Shown: positions 17,501 to 25,144 of the stretch, piece after piece
How the letters are laid out: the number at the start of each line of letters is the position of its first letter
How positions within the stretch are numbered: the stretch's first letter is position 1
Origin: CAZYQW01 sp964649825
GTDB taxonomy: Bacteria; Planctomycetota; B15-G4; JADJEK01
Length of the DNA stretch: 64,000 nucleotides
Assembly: GCA_964649825.1 (NCBI GenBank)
Contig: CAZYQW010000054.1
Location: forward strand, 1-64,000
Direction of reading: 5' to 3'
Made by a program: the position numbers and the translations under genes
The notes under the pieces: generated by a model
Databases searched by the model: none
Told to the model about the DNA's origin: nothing
What the model saw: only the letters and a program-made list of their open reading frames with translations

Positions 17501-18805
17501 TTGACCGAGCTCGAGCGAAGTGCCGCGCGCGGCGCGCCTCCCATCGACCTCGTACGGCGCAAGAACGACATCGAGCGATCGCTCGCGCGCGCGAGCGGCG
17601 ATCCAGGCCGCGACCTGGCCGCGAGCGTGGACGAGATCTCGGGACGCCTGCAGGAGGACGAGGCGCTTCTCGACTACGTCGTCTACCGGGAGCCGGTAGA
17701 GGAGTACCGCGGCGAGGCGCAAAGCGGCGCGCCGTATCTCTCCGTCTTCATCCTGCGCCCGCAGAGGGAGGTCGTCCGCATCGACCTCGGTCGGCTCGCC
17801 CCGATCGAAACGACCGCCGACCAGGTGCTCGCGTCGGCGCGCGGATTCGGACGCGAAGTACGCGTGGATGCCACCCGCGCGATCGAGCCGCTCGTCTGGA
17901 CGCCGTGCATACCACACCTCGACGGCGTACACCGCGTGTTCGTCGTTCCGGACGGTCCTATCGCGCTGCTCCCGTTCGCCGCGCTTCGCGTCGACGGGCG
18001 CTATCTCGTCGAGGGCCACGAGTTCGTCTACGTGCAATCGGCGCTCGACCTGGTCCTCCCGCCGGCCTCGACGCGGAGTCCGGCGGGGATCCTCCTCGTC
18101 GGGGGCGTCGACTACGGCGCGAGGGCGGCGGACGACGACGCCGCGTCGGGCGAGGAGTCGTTCGCGGCGCTGCCCGGATCGCTCCACGAGATCGAGTCGA
18201 TCGCGGATACCTTCCGCGCCACGCACGCCGGCGACGGGGTCGCCCTGCTCACTGGATCGGATGCCACCGAGGCGGGGCTCGCGGACGCCGTGAAGGGTCG
18301 CCGCTACGTTCACCTGGCGACACATGGCGACTACTCGCGGGTGGATGGTCCGACGCCGGCGATCGGCCAGGCGCGAAGGACCGCGGCGTGGCGCGCTCTC
18401 TCCAGCCAGCTCGCCCTCGCGGGCGCGAACGCCGGGGACACGGGGCGGCTCACCGCGGAAGAGGTCGCGTGGCTCGATCTCGACGCGGCCGAGCTCGTGG
18501 TGCTCTCGGCCTGCCGATCCGGCGCAGGCGCCCCGACGAACGGCGAGAGCATCATCGGCCTGCGCCGCGCGCTGCGCCGTGCCGGCGCGCGAGCGTCGTT
18601 GACGTCGCTCTGGCGCATCGATGACGCCGACACCGCTATGTTCATGCGATCGTTCTACGAGCACCTCTGGACCGGTCGGCTGTCGAAGTCGGAGGCGCTG
18701 CGGCGTACTCAGCTCGATGCGATCGAGCGCGAACGACGCGGAGGCGACGCGGGTTCGGCGTCGCTCTCATGGGCTGCGTTCATCCTCGAGGGAGACTGGC
18801 GCTGA
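14519..18805 (+). CDS. TPR-CHAT caspase-like protease
   Basis: A 1428-residue protein. The N-terminal 150 residues form a beta-rich domain after a weak hydrophobic segment. Then come more than ten TPR units (about 170-950; typical text YEEALSIARGLLGDEH, ERALAVREHVLGDGHPYVA), a helical linker, and a C-terminal CHAT domain (about 1130-1428). The catalytic pair is intact: His1269 in YVHLATHG and Cys1332 in VLSACRSGAG. CHAT domains are clan CD peptidases related to caspases and separase; TPRs would bind a partner or trigger. The ATG was chosen because GGAGG lies eight bases upstream. It is divergent from one sigma gene and convergent with the DUF4384-type kinase gene (13-nt gap). Target unknown. 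Confidence 0.9.
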   Translation: MRKDTRSSTARARSSLASVMLLAAFDGPIALELEAPHSGEIRADDSVIECPDLSMDHATSTRRGRRHVFRAPAAGAYHVVAESPFFPAWIVARDAAGALRGESGLAAPGFGAALDLSLEKEDVISIDVCAVENGGPYTVEVGAGPLSEPDPAWWKAAMERAERNLRRVEDESAEDREAIAWARFALGQACARNRRFDDARRHLDESLRLWRELSHRDWEARALEELAACARDASDMTTWVARAEDAFEASKEQLGIRHRETVRRRVNLAQAYDTVGRNDEALAIYRGLLADFHDTGPHPSLPVVLYELAGIVAETQSPDAALPVSARAVEEFRRRGVAAELAHALLGHANNLSQTRRFAAADDAFRESLELFEDVGDRAGVAAVWSNLSLHFAAQQRMAQQIDAIERSLAIKREIYEGPNLSLATGLNNYAFVLEGIGRREEAVGLYEEALSIARGLLGDEHFTVGTYLVNQGVAFSGLGRLDEADAALSEAARIFVAVDRDDHQNADQCRFSRAELARRQGRFDETERILNDVIDRTAARFGPQHPNAFRALKALAEAAAQHGDTPKAIDAYTRAVAAHPGRPDVSVLRCRIESARLERRPDTIREMIRGFMDDLDAQGRTYSVAIELSNLGQLADQLGMASLALRIHEAALELKRELLPPQDVSLAWSLQSIGGCLRSLGRFDDARPPYEAALESLRATFGEDHLEVGRATANLAACLWDQGLLSEARPLMEQALRIRGETLGPNHPETASSISDMGALLESEGDLEGALDHYVRAREALRGNSGSPSQLTARTCSNYGLILKRLGRAEEAEIALHESIAIYTELYGENSPGLTVALHNLGGLLVDEGRLDEATQTIERALAVREHVLGDGHPYVAMTLGLRAKCRERRGDVAGALADLLRGLEIRERHLVRQLWTLSEAERFEWADGHRPYLDQILHVTASHPDLIAARRIYERVLRWKGIVSRGLIDQSELLRRRLTGPERERIDEFAEVLTELERSAARGAPPIDLVRRKNDIERSLARASGDPGRDLAASVDEISGRLQEDEALLDYVVYREPVEEYRGEAQSGAPYLSVFILRPQREVVRIDLGRLAPIETTADQVLASARGFGREVRVDATRAIEPLVWTPCIPHLDGVHRVFVVPDGPIALLPFAALRVDGRYLVEGHEFVYVQSALDLVLPPASTRSPAGILLVGGVDYGARAADDDAASGEESFAALPGSLHEIESIADTFRATHAGDGVALLTGSDATEAGLADAVKGRRYVHLATHGDYSRVDGPTPAIGQARRTAAWRALSSQLALAGANAGDTGRLTAEEVAWLDLDAAELVVLSACRSGAGAPTNGESIIGLRRALRRAGARASLTSLWRIDDADTAMFMRSFYEHLWTGRLSKSEALRRTQLDAIERERRGGDAGSASLSWAAFILEGDWR

Positions 18806-18818
18806 CGGCGAACTGTGC

Positions 18819-20495
18819 TCAGTGACGGAGCGTCCACGTTTGGAAGTGGACCGGATTGCCCGAGCCCAATCGCCGGCGAACGGAATCGAGATACGACCGG
18901 ATCCCGTCCGGCGCGAGAGATTCCTCGTCCGCCCGCACCTCGATTCCGAACCCACGGTCCTCGCCGCGGGGGAGCGCTTCGGCGAGCTCGCGGGCGGCCG
19001 ATCGCGAGAGACTCGAAACGACCACGACCCGGGCTCCCGGCGACGGACGCGGGACGTGGCGCGCCAACGCGTCGGCCGCGGGCAACCGCTCCTCGGCGGC
19101 GATGAGGAAGAACCGCTCCTCGCTCGCGGTCGTGTCGCTCTCCCAGTAGCCGTCCGCCCCACCGCTCGGGAAGCCGACCCAGTCCCCGGGAGCCAGGCGA
19201 GTCGCATCTTCGTCGGGGAGCAGTCTCCACGAGATGCCGCGGTCGTCCTCGTTGAAGAGGTAGACGTAGACCGGTCGGTCTACGCGTACCTCCAGCCGTA
19301 CGCGGTCGCCCACCGCGATCGAGTCGCCGTCTTCGAGCGGAACGCGGGCGCCGCCGACGAATCGAACGAGCCGCGCCTGGACGGTCGGTGCCCCGCCGAC
19401 CCGAGCGTGCATGAACCAGACGATCGAGGTCAGCAGTACGATCGCGATCGCGACGAGCGGCGCCGCGACCCGACCGCGGAGACGTTCGCACGCGGGCCGC
19501 CGCCGCCCGACGTCGGTCGCCGCACGCAGCGCCTCCTCCATCGCCCCGGCGCTCTCGAACCGCTCCGTCTCGACGGGCTCCATCGCGCGAGAGATCACTT
19601 CCGCAAGCTCCGCCGACACGTCCGGACGAACGTCCACGAGCGGACGCGCTCCGTTCACCCTGATCTCTTGGATGAGCGCCGACAGCGTCTCGGCTCGGTA
19701 CGGCGACTGGCCCGCGACGAGCCAGTACAAGGTGACGCCGAGGCTGAACAGATCGGCGCGCGAGCCGATCGTCCGGCCGTCGAAGACCTCCGGCGCGGTG
19801 AACGGGGGCGAGCCGCCGAGCGGGACGTCGTCGTTCGTGGCCCGCTCGGGGCGCGCGAGCCCGAAGTCGAGGAGCACCACGCCGCCGCCGCGCTCGCGCA
19901 TGACGTTTCCGGGCTTGACGTCCATGTGGACCAGCCCGGCCGCGTGGATGGCGGCCAACGCGCGACACAGTTGGATTCCGACCTGCGCCGCCTCGACGCT
20001 CGACAGGGGCCCGTCGCACTCGACGATGTCCTGCAGGGTCCGCCCGTCGATGAGTTCGAGGTTCAAGCGGACGTCGCCTTCATGGATATCGATGCCGTTG
20101 ATCCGAACGACGTTGGGATGCCGCACCCGCGCAAGGCTCCGCGCCTCGGCCACGAATCGGGCCACGCCCTCGACGGAGACGCGCGAGGTCCGGAGCACCT
20201 TGAGCGCGACCTCCCGCTCGAGGCCCCGATCCCACGCCCGGTAGACGGTGCCGAAGGTGCCCGACCCGAGCTCGCCGCGAAGCGCGTAGCCGAGGTCGAT
20301 CGCGATCGGCGCCGGCGCCGCGGAAGCCTCCTCGATCGGCCGCCACTCGACGTGGAGCTGTCGAAGCGCGTCGGCCGCGATCAGATGCTCCGCGACGAAC
20401 GCCTCGAACGAAACGGTGCGGTCCCGTTCGTAGCGGGCGAGGAACTCCGCGAACAGCTCCTCCGCGTACTCGCTGTGCGAGAGTTGATCGTGCAT
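18819..20495 (-). CDS. Transmembrane Ser/Thr kinase with DUF4384-like exported domain
   Basis: A protein of 558 residues. The kinase domain spans about 70-330: Gly-rich loop (GELGSGTFGTVY), Lys99 in VALKVL, catalytic loop HMDVKPGN (His190-Asp192) and DFG (210-212). The Arg of the usual HRD is Met191, so this is a non-RD kinase. A single membrane helix (346-362) leads to an outer domain resembling DUF4384 (about 395-480: DRPVYVYLFNED, SWRLLPDE) and a Ser-rich end. DUF4384 domains often accompany CHAT proteases and kinases. The start ATG at 20495 was chosen because the longer frame runs through the repeat at 20541-20634. It lies downstream of a sigma gene on the same strand. Confidence 0.88.
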   Translation of the reverse strand: MHDQLSHSEYAEELFAEFLARYERDRTVSFEAFVAEHLIAADALRQLHVEWRPIEEASAAPAPIAIDLGYALRGELGSGTFGTVYRAWDRGLEREVALKVLRTSRVSVEGVARFVAEARSLARVRHPNVVRINGIDIHEGDVRLNLELIDGRTLQDIVECDGPLSSVEAAQVGIQLCRALAAIHAAGLVHMDVKPGNVMRERGGGVVLLDFGLARPERATNDDVPLGGSPPFTAPEVFDGRTIGSRADLFSLGVTLYWLVAGQSPYRAETLSALIQEIRVNGARPLVDVRPDVSAELAEVISRAMEPVETERFESAGAMEEALRAATDVGRRRPACERLRGRVAAPLVAIAIVLLTSIVWFMHARVGGAPTVQARLVRFVGGARVPLEDGDSIAVGDRVRLEVRVDRPVYVYLFNEDDRGISWRLLPDEDATRLAPGDWVGFPSGGADGYWESDTTASEERFFLIAAEERLPAADALARHVPRPSPGARVVVVSSLSRSAARELAEALPRGEDRGFGIEVRADEESLAPDGIRSYLDSVRRRLGSGNPVHFQTWTLRH

Positions 20496-20540
20496 CTCCG
20501 CATCGGACCCCGGGACCCTCGAGGCGAACGCGAGCCATTG

Positions 20541-20634
20541 TAAGGACCCGCCCAAGAATAACGTCGCATCTCGCTTGCCCTCGCCGCCAATGGCTGCGCG
20601 TGGATGCGACGTTGTTCTTGCGCGGGCCCTAAGC
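20541..20634. repeat. Hairpin repeat element, short form (MITE/REP-like)
   Basis: This element lies between the sigma gene (ends 20694) and the kinase start (20495). It folds into a long hairpin: arm 20544-20570 pairs with 20603-20629 (27 nt, about four mismatches; the nine innermost pairs are perfect), with a 32-nt centre. The centre equals the copy at 1-142 except that the 69-nt unit from its position 36 to 104 is absent, exactly as recombination between the two 25-nt direct repeats would give. No ORF inside. Confidence 0.75.
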
Positions 20635-20693
20635 AACCGAGAATGCGGGGTGGTGTCGTTCGTCGATGGGATCCAGGCGAGGGCGCCGCCTGG

Positions 20694-21380
20694 TCAGGCC
20701 TCGACGGCGACCCCGACCTCCGCGCCTCGCGAGAACGCCCGGACGATTCGTCCTTCCTTGAGGAGCCGGATCGACTTCGCGAGCCGTGCCTGGATCCGTG
20801 CGCATCGCATCCGCAGCGCGTCCTCGGTCGAACCGAGCTCCTCGGCGAGCTCCGAATAGGGAACGAGCTGGTAGCGGCGCTTCAGGAACAAGATCTCGTC
20901 CTCGGCGCGCAGCAGAGCCAGGGCAAGTCGGAGCCACGCCTCCTGCTCGTGTCGCTCCGCGATCTCGTCCGGTGCCTTCATGGAGGCGTCGGGTGCGTCG
21001 AGCTGCAGGACGATCCCGCCGGCGAGCGGCCGCTCTCGCGTGATCCTCCGGCGCTCGCGCATCAACGCCTCGAAGGCGTCGCGGACCGTGTTCTGCACGA
21101 TGCGGTGGAGAAGTCGCTCGAGGCCCTTCGAGTCGCGTGCCTCGACCCGGGGCAGGTACTCCGTGAGCTCCCACAGAACGTCCTGGCGCAGGTCGACGGT
21201 CTCCGCGCGGTGGCGGATCGCCCGGCCACGCTCGCGGCGAATCCAACTCTCGACCCTTGGTTGGATTCGTCGCAAGAGCTCGTCCAGGGACGACTTGTCG
21301 TCGCCTCGGCGAACGCGCTCGAGCAGAACGGTGATCGCGGGGGCTGGCGCGACGGTCGTGTCGTGGGCGGGATTCGTCAT
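20694..21380 (-). CDS. ECF-type RNA polymerase sigma factor
   Basis: A sigma factor of 228 residues starting at an ATG after GAGAGG. Region 2 is at about 30-100 (LDELLRRIQPRVESWI, DLRQDVLWELTEYLP) and region 4 at about 160-205 (YSELAEELGSTEDALRMR). It resembles the sigma factor at 13527-14210 along the whole length. The kinase with the DUF4384-like domain follows on the same strand, about 200 nt away across the hairpin repeat, and could regulate it by phosphorylation, as proposed for kinase-linked ECF groups. The start codon overlaps the stop of a small upstream ORF (ATGA). Confidence 0.85.
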   Translation of the reverse strand: MTNPAHDTTVAPAPAITVLLERVRRGDDKSSLDELLRRIQPRVESWIRRERGRAIRHRAETVDLRQDVLWELTEYLPRVEARDSKGLERLLHRIVQNTVRDAFEALMRERRRITRERPLAGGIVLQLDAPDASMKAPDEIAERHEQEAWLRLALALLRAEDEILFLKRRYQLVPYSELAEELGSTEDALRMRCARIQARLAKSIRLLKEGRIVRAFSRGAEVGVAVEA

Positions 21381-21580
21381 CTCGGTTCCTCTCCGTGGGC
21401 CGCGAGGCCGGGAATCTCGGTCGTTCCGACCCGGAGGGGCGGAGGCGCGGCCGAGACCGGACGAGGAATCTCCGGAATCCATGCGACGACCGCGCGCCTG
21501 TCGGGCGTGGCGGGCGTGGCCGGCTCGCTCGACGCCGTCTCGGCCGGCTCGCGACGTCGCATCGATCGGGTCCTCCTCAT
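21377..21580 (-). CDS. Small ORF coupled to the sigma-factor gene
   Basis: A 67-residue reading frame with an excellent ribosome site (GAGGAGG about six bases before the ATG). Its TGA overlaps the sigma gene's ATG as ATGA. The protein has an Arg-rich start (MRRTRSMRRR) and a Pro/Ala/Glu-rich remainder with no membrane helix or known motif. The site and the overlap support real translation. It might be a regulatory leader peptide, a small sigma-binding protein or simply a coupling device. No homologue was recognised. Confidence 0.5.
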   Translation of the reverse strand: MRRTRSMRRREPAETASSEPATPATPDRRAVVAWIPEIPRPVSAAPPPLRVGTTEIPGLAAHGEEPR

Positions 21581-21686
21581 GGGGTCCTCCTCGATGGTTC
21601 GGTGGCTCACGTCGGATGCCGAGGTGACCGGCACGCGTGCGGTCCGGTTGCGCCGGCGACCCGGCTTCCGGACCGCGGCCCGTGGA

Positions 21687-24578
21687 TCAGGGCTTGCCCG
21701 CGTCGATGTTCGAATACGGCGAGTAGACCTTCCCGCATGGCGTGTCGACGAACGCGCGGACCTTGTAGTAGTAGATCTTCCCGTTCGTCAGGTTGAACGT
21801 GTCGACGTACTCGTGGACGGACGGCGGCAGGTTGCCGCCGACGTTGTCCCAAGCTGCGGGATCGTCCGGGTTCTCGTCCGGATCGAGCCGCGCAACTCGG
21901 AAGCCGCTTACCGGAGGGCCGCTGTAGCTCCAACTGATCTTGATCGGGTCGGGCTGCGGCGTGTTGCCGATGCGCTGCGCGAGGCAGTTCGTCGGCGCCG
22001 GCGGCGCGGGCGGCGTCGGCGTCGTGACGATCACCGCGTTGCTGTAGGCGGAGTCGTCGCCGCACACGTTCCGACAGCGCACCTTGAACTGGTACTTGCC
22101 GCCGCAGTCGAGCCCGAAGGCGCAGAACGTCGTCGTGTTCGGCGGAAGGTCTCCACTCACGTTGTCCCAATGCGCCATGTTGCTCGGATCCTCGCCGGGG
22201 TCGAGCCGCGCGACGCGGTACGCCACCTCGTTCGTCGCGTGGTCGTTCCACGCGAGGCAGACCGAGTCGAACGTGACGGCCGTGACGACGAGGCCGCTCG
22301 GTGCCGGGAGCGGCCCGCAGCTGGGCGTGCCGGCCACGACGTTGCTGTACGCCGACAGGTCGTCGCACGCGTTCTTGCACCGCACCTTGAACTGGTACGT
22401 CGCGTGAGTCGCGAGCCCGCCGACAGTGAACGTCGTCGTGTTCGCGGGGAGGTCGCCACCCACGTTGTCCCATTGGTCGGGGTTGCTCGGGTTCTCTCCG
22501 GGATCGAGCTTCGCCACGCGGTACGCAACCTCGTCCGTCGCGTTGTCCGTCCATGCAATCTCGATCCAGTCCGGTCCCGTCGCTACCACCTTCAATGCCG
22601 TCGGTCCGGGGAGCGGCGGACAGCCGGGCGTGCCGGCCACGACGTTGCTGTACGGTGAGAAGTCGCCGCATCCGTTCTTGCCGCGCACCTTGAACTGGTA
22701 CGTGGCGTTCGGCGTCAGCCCGCCGACCGTGAACGTCGTCGTGTTCGCGGGGAGGTTGCCACCCACGTTGTCCCATTGGTCGGGGTTGCTCGGGTTCTCA
22801 CCGGGATCGAGCTTCGCCACGCGGTACGCGACCTCGTCCGTCGCGTTGTCCGTCCACGCGAGCGCGACCCAGTCCGATCCCATCGCGGCCACCTTCAACC
22901 CCGTCGGCGCCGGCGGCGGCACGTACGGGCAGATCGTGGTGGCCAGCCCGTTCGAGAAGTACCAGCCGAGCGGCAGCGTCGGTGTCGACCCGAGCACTTG
23001 CGAGTAGATCGTCAATCCGGACGCGGGCGGGATCGGCAGCGCGAACGAGCCGCTTCCGCCCGCGACGGTGATCGGCAGGAACGCGGCGCCCGCGAGCCCG
23101 ACGAGCAGGGTGCCGCCGAGGATCGATGCCTGCTCCGGCGTCGTGCCCAGGAGCGCAAGCGCGACGCCGTCGGCCGGAGCGTTCGAGAGCAGGAACGAGA
23201 CGGCGTGGCACGGCTCGGGCGAATCGGCCGAGCCGAGCGTGGCGACGTTGGCCCCGCCGAGTCCGGCACCGAGGGCCGCGTGGCCGCAGGTCGCCGCGCT
23301 CAGGCACGAATTCTCGGCGGCAGCGCGCATGATCGGGATCTGCGCAGCATGGAAGTACGTGGTGATGTTCGCGGTCCCGCCGGGGCAGAGCTGGCAGTAG
23401 CTCATGATCGTCCCTTGGGACGAGCACGTCTGCTGGCTCTGGCACGGCCCGAAGTAGGCGGACGGTGCGCACTCGTCGAGCGGCGGGCATTCCTCGTGCG
23501 TGTGGAGCGCGGCGAAGTTGTGCCCGATCTCGTGCGCGATCACGACGAAGTCCCAGTTCATCGGTTGCTGCACCAACGGGAATCCGACTTGACCGTCGAG
23601 GTCTCCGCTCACGCCGAAGCCAAAGTTGGAGTCGCAGAGCGCATCGAGCCACGCCACTCCTCCGCCCAACGGCGCGCCGGACAACAGGTGCCCGAGGTGC
23701 GCGTTGGCCGGGATCTTCCCGGCCCACTGGTTTCGCAGCTCGAACAGAACGTCGTGAGAGTCACCGCCCGTGTCCTGGGACTTCCACGGATCGTTCGGCG
23801 TGGTCCACAGGTTCAGGTACGGGAAAGTCAGGATCACTCCGATCTGCTGCTCGTAGCGCGAGCTCACAGCGGCCAGGAGCGTCACGACGTAGGTCAGCTC
23901 GGCGCCAGCGTTCGCGAACGCCTGGTAGAGCTGGTAGTCGCCCTCCATCGCAATGCGGCACTCGAGCAGCGTACTCGACGCAATGGCTCCCGACGGAGCG
24001 GGCGTGAGTGCCCGATCTCGCGATTCACGCGCGTCGGCGCGACAGAACGCGCCGAGCGCGTGTCCCTCTTCCTTCAGCGTCGCGTCGCGTGTCCAGCGCG
24101 CGACCGGCGAGCCCCAACCGGCGGCGCCGGGTCCGGCGAGCAGATGGACCAACTCGCCGCCGCGCCGCAACCAACCGCGACAGCCGCCGGGCGCGAGCCC
24201 GAGGACGACCTCGGAGTCCGGCTCGCCGTCCACCGTCCCCGTCCACACGGAGAGGTTCGTCCGCTCCAACGCATCCGGCGCGAGCTCGCCGTTCCATCGC
24301 ACGCCAAACCGGAGACGGTGCAGGTCGAGACGATGCACGTCGAACGCCACGACGTCGCCGCCGGGCAGCTCGACGTCGACGAGGATCAGGTGTTCGTGCG
24401 CCGCGATCGCGCGGATCTGCTCGGCGTCGGGGACGAGGTCGACCCGATCCGCGGCTGGGCCGAGCGGCTGAGCCACGGCGAACGGAAACGGGCGCCGGGC
24501 CGGCGCGGGCGCGTTCCCGCCGAATGACGTCGTCTCGCAGATCGCGGACAGGACGATGATTCCCAAGACGAATCTCAT
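21687..24578 (-). CDS. Secreted reprolysin-like metalloprotease with FN3 repeats
   Basis: A 963-residue exported protein with a signal peptide at the N-terminus and an ATG after GAGGAG. A propeptide-like region (about 25-200) precedes a metzincin domain: the zinc site HEIGHNFAALH (His349, Glu350, His353, His359) and a Met-turn (GTIMSYC) place it with M12B/reprolysin-type enzymes. Next comes a Gly/Pro-rich domain (about 450-550) like that in other secreted proteins here, and then four FN3 domains of about 100 residues, two nearly identical. The enzyme probably acts on extracellular protein, with FN3 for attachment. A possible coupled gene lies upstream (ATGA overlap). Confidence 0.88.
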   Translation of the reverse strand: MRFVLGIIVLSAICETTSFGGNAPAPARRPFPFAVAQPLGPAADRVDLVPDAEQIRAIAAHEHLILVDVELPGGDVVAFDVHRLDLHRLRFGVRWNGELAPDALERTNLSVWTGTVDGEPDSEVVLGLAPGGCRGWLRRGGELVHLLAGPGAAGWGSPVARWTRDATLKEEGHALGAFCRADARESRDRALTPAPSGAIASSTLLECRIAMEGDYQLYQAFANAGAELTYVVTLLAAVSSRYEQQIGVILTFPYLNLWTTPNDPWKSQDTGGDSHDVLFELRNQWAGKIPANAHLGHLLSGAPLGGGVAWLDALCDSNFGFGVSGDLDGQVGFPLVQQPMNWDFVVIAHEIGHNFAALHTHEECPPLDECAPSAYFGPCQSQQTCSSQGTIMSYCQLCPGGTANITTYFHAAQIPIMRAAAENSCLSAATCGHAALGAGLGGANVATLGSADSPEPCHAVSFLLSNAPADGVALALLGTTPEQASILGGTLLVGLAGAAFLPITVAGGSGSFALPIPPASGLTIYSQVLGSTPTLPLGWYFSNGLATTICPYVPPPAPTGLKVAAMGSDWVALAWTDNATDEVAYRVAKLDPGENPSNPDQWDNVGGNLPANTTTFTVGGLTPNATYQFKVRGKNGCGDFSPYSNVVAGTPGCPPLPGPTALKVVATGPDWIEIAWTDNATDEVAYRVAKLDPGENPSNPDQWDNVGGDLPANTTTFTVGGLATHATYQFKVRCKNACDDLSAYSNVVAGTPSCGPLPAPSGLVVTAVTFDSVCLAWNDHATNEVAYRVARLDPGEDPSNMAHWDNVSGDLPPNTTTFCAFGLDCGGKYQFKVRCRNVCGDDSAYSNAVIVTTPTPPAPPAPTNCLAQRIGNTPQPDPIKISWSYSGPPVSGFRVARLDPDENPDDPAAWDNVGGNLPPSVHEYVDTFNLTNGKIYYYKVRAFVDTPCGKVYSPYSNIDAGKP
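22431..22860. repeat. Near-identical FN3-coding DNA repeats, 300-nt period
   Basis: Two stretches inside the metalloprotease gene, about 22431-22560 and 22731-22860, differ at only about five of 130 bases, mostly at silent positions. The period equals one FN3 domain (100 codons). The other two FN3 units are more diverged. This shows recent duplication or gene conversion. Confidence 0.85.
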
Positions 24579-25144
24579 GGATGGAGCTCCTCGCAAGGAC
24601 GGTTGAGTCGACTCGCGCATGGGCGGCAAAGGGCCGCGGGCCGAACGCTCGAATCGAAGTCGACTTGCCTGGCCCCGAACGTCGCTCCGACGTCGGCCGT
24701 CGTTTCTCGCGTCGCGGTGCGGATTCGACGGACCGCCTCGGGCGGCTCGGGATCGAGAAACGACCGCGGCGGCTCACCCGCCGCGTCGCCGATCAACCAC
24801 GAGCAGAGCGTCTCGAACCAGGCGGGCGGCTCGTCGCGGCCGAACTCCTCGAGCCGCCGGATCACTCTTCCGCCTGCTCGACGGACTCGCGCGATCCAAA
24901 GATCGGCCGCGGACACGACGCCGGCGTCGAGCAAGAGATCGGCCCGGCCGAGCCAGCCTGGAATCCAGTCGCCGTTCTCGATCAACGACGCGTCGAACGC
25001 GTTCCCCGCGCGACAAGGGCCACTTCCTGCGACACTCCGCGCCGGACAAGCGCCCGCGATCCCGCCCCAACGTTCCTGTCCGCGCCAGCGAGCTTCGACT
25101 ATCCTGCCGCGTGTTTCAGGCGTCTCCAAAACGGGGAAAACCAT
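24575..25144 (-). CDS. Putative protein coupled to the metalloprotease
   Basis: An open frame of up to 189 codons fills the gap between the metalloprotease and the divergent kinase gene. Its stop overlaps the metalloprotease ATG (ATGA). The middle part looks protein-like (DWIPGWLGRADLLLDAGV, AWFETLCSWLIGDAAG) and is rich in G/C at third positions, whereas the opposite frame is low-complexity. The first 60 codons look less convincing, and the only ATG overlaps the kinase start on the other strand, so the true start is probably internal and non-ATG. No family recognised. Confidence 0.42.
   Translation of the reverse strand: MVFPVLETPETRGRIVEARWRGQERWGGIAGACPARSVAGSGPCRAGNAFDASLIENGDWIPGWLGRADLLLDAGVVSAADLWIARVRRAGGRVIRRLEEFGRDEPPAWFETLCSWLIGDAAGEPPRSFLDPEPPEAVRRIRTATRETTADVGATFGARQVDFDSSVRPAALCRPCASRLNRPCEELHP

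Noticed and set aside
14207..18664. A 1485-codon open frame on the minus strand opposite the TPR-CHAT gene
   Set aside because: It mirrors the real gene, is low in hydrophobic order and rich in Arg, and has no domain. High GC makes stop codons rare in the antisense frame.
20496..20636. N-terminal extension of the DUF4384-type kinase
   Set aside because: It would translate the hairpin repeat; the ATG at 20495 gives the normal N-terminus.
22084..23007. Candidate CRISPR-like or tandem array suggested by repeated blocks
   Set aside because: The period is 300 nt and in frame with FN3 domains; no short repeats with unique spacers.
24603..25142. N-terminal extension of the soluble kinase
   Set aside because: Low-complexity Ser/Arg/Pro text without a ribosome site; the ATG at 25143 begins the family-typical N-terminus.
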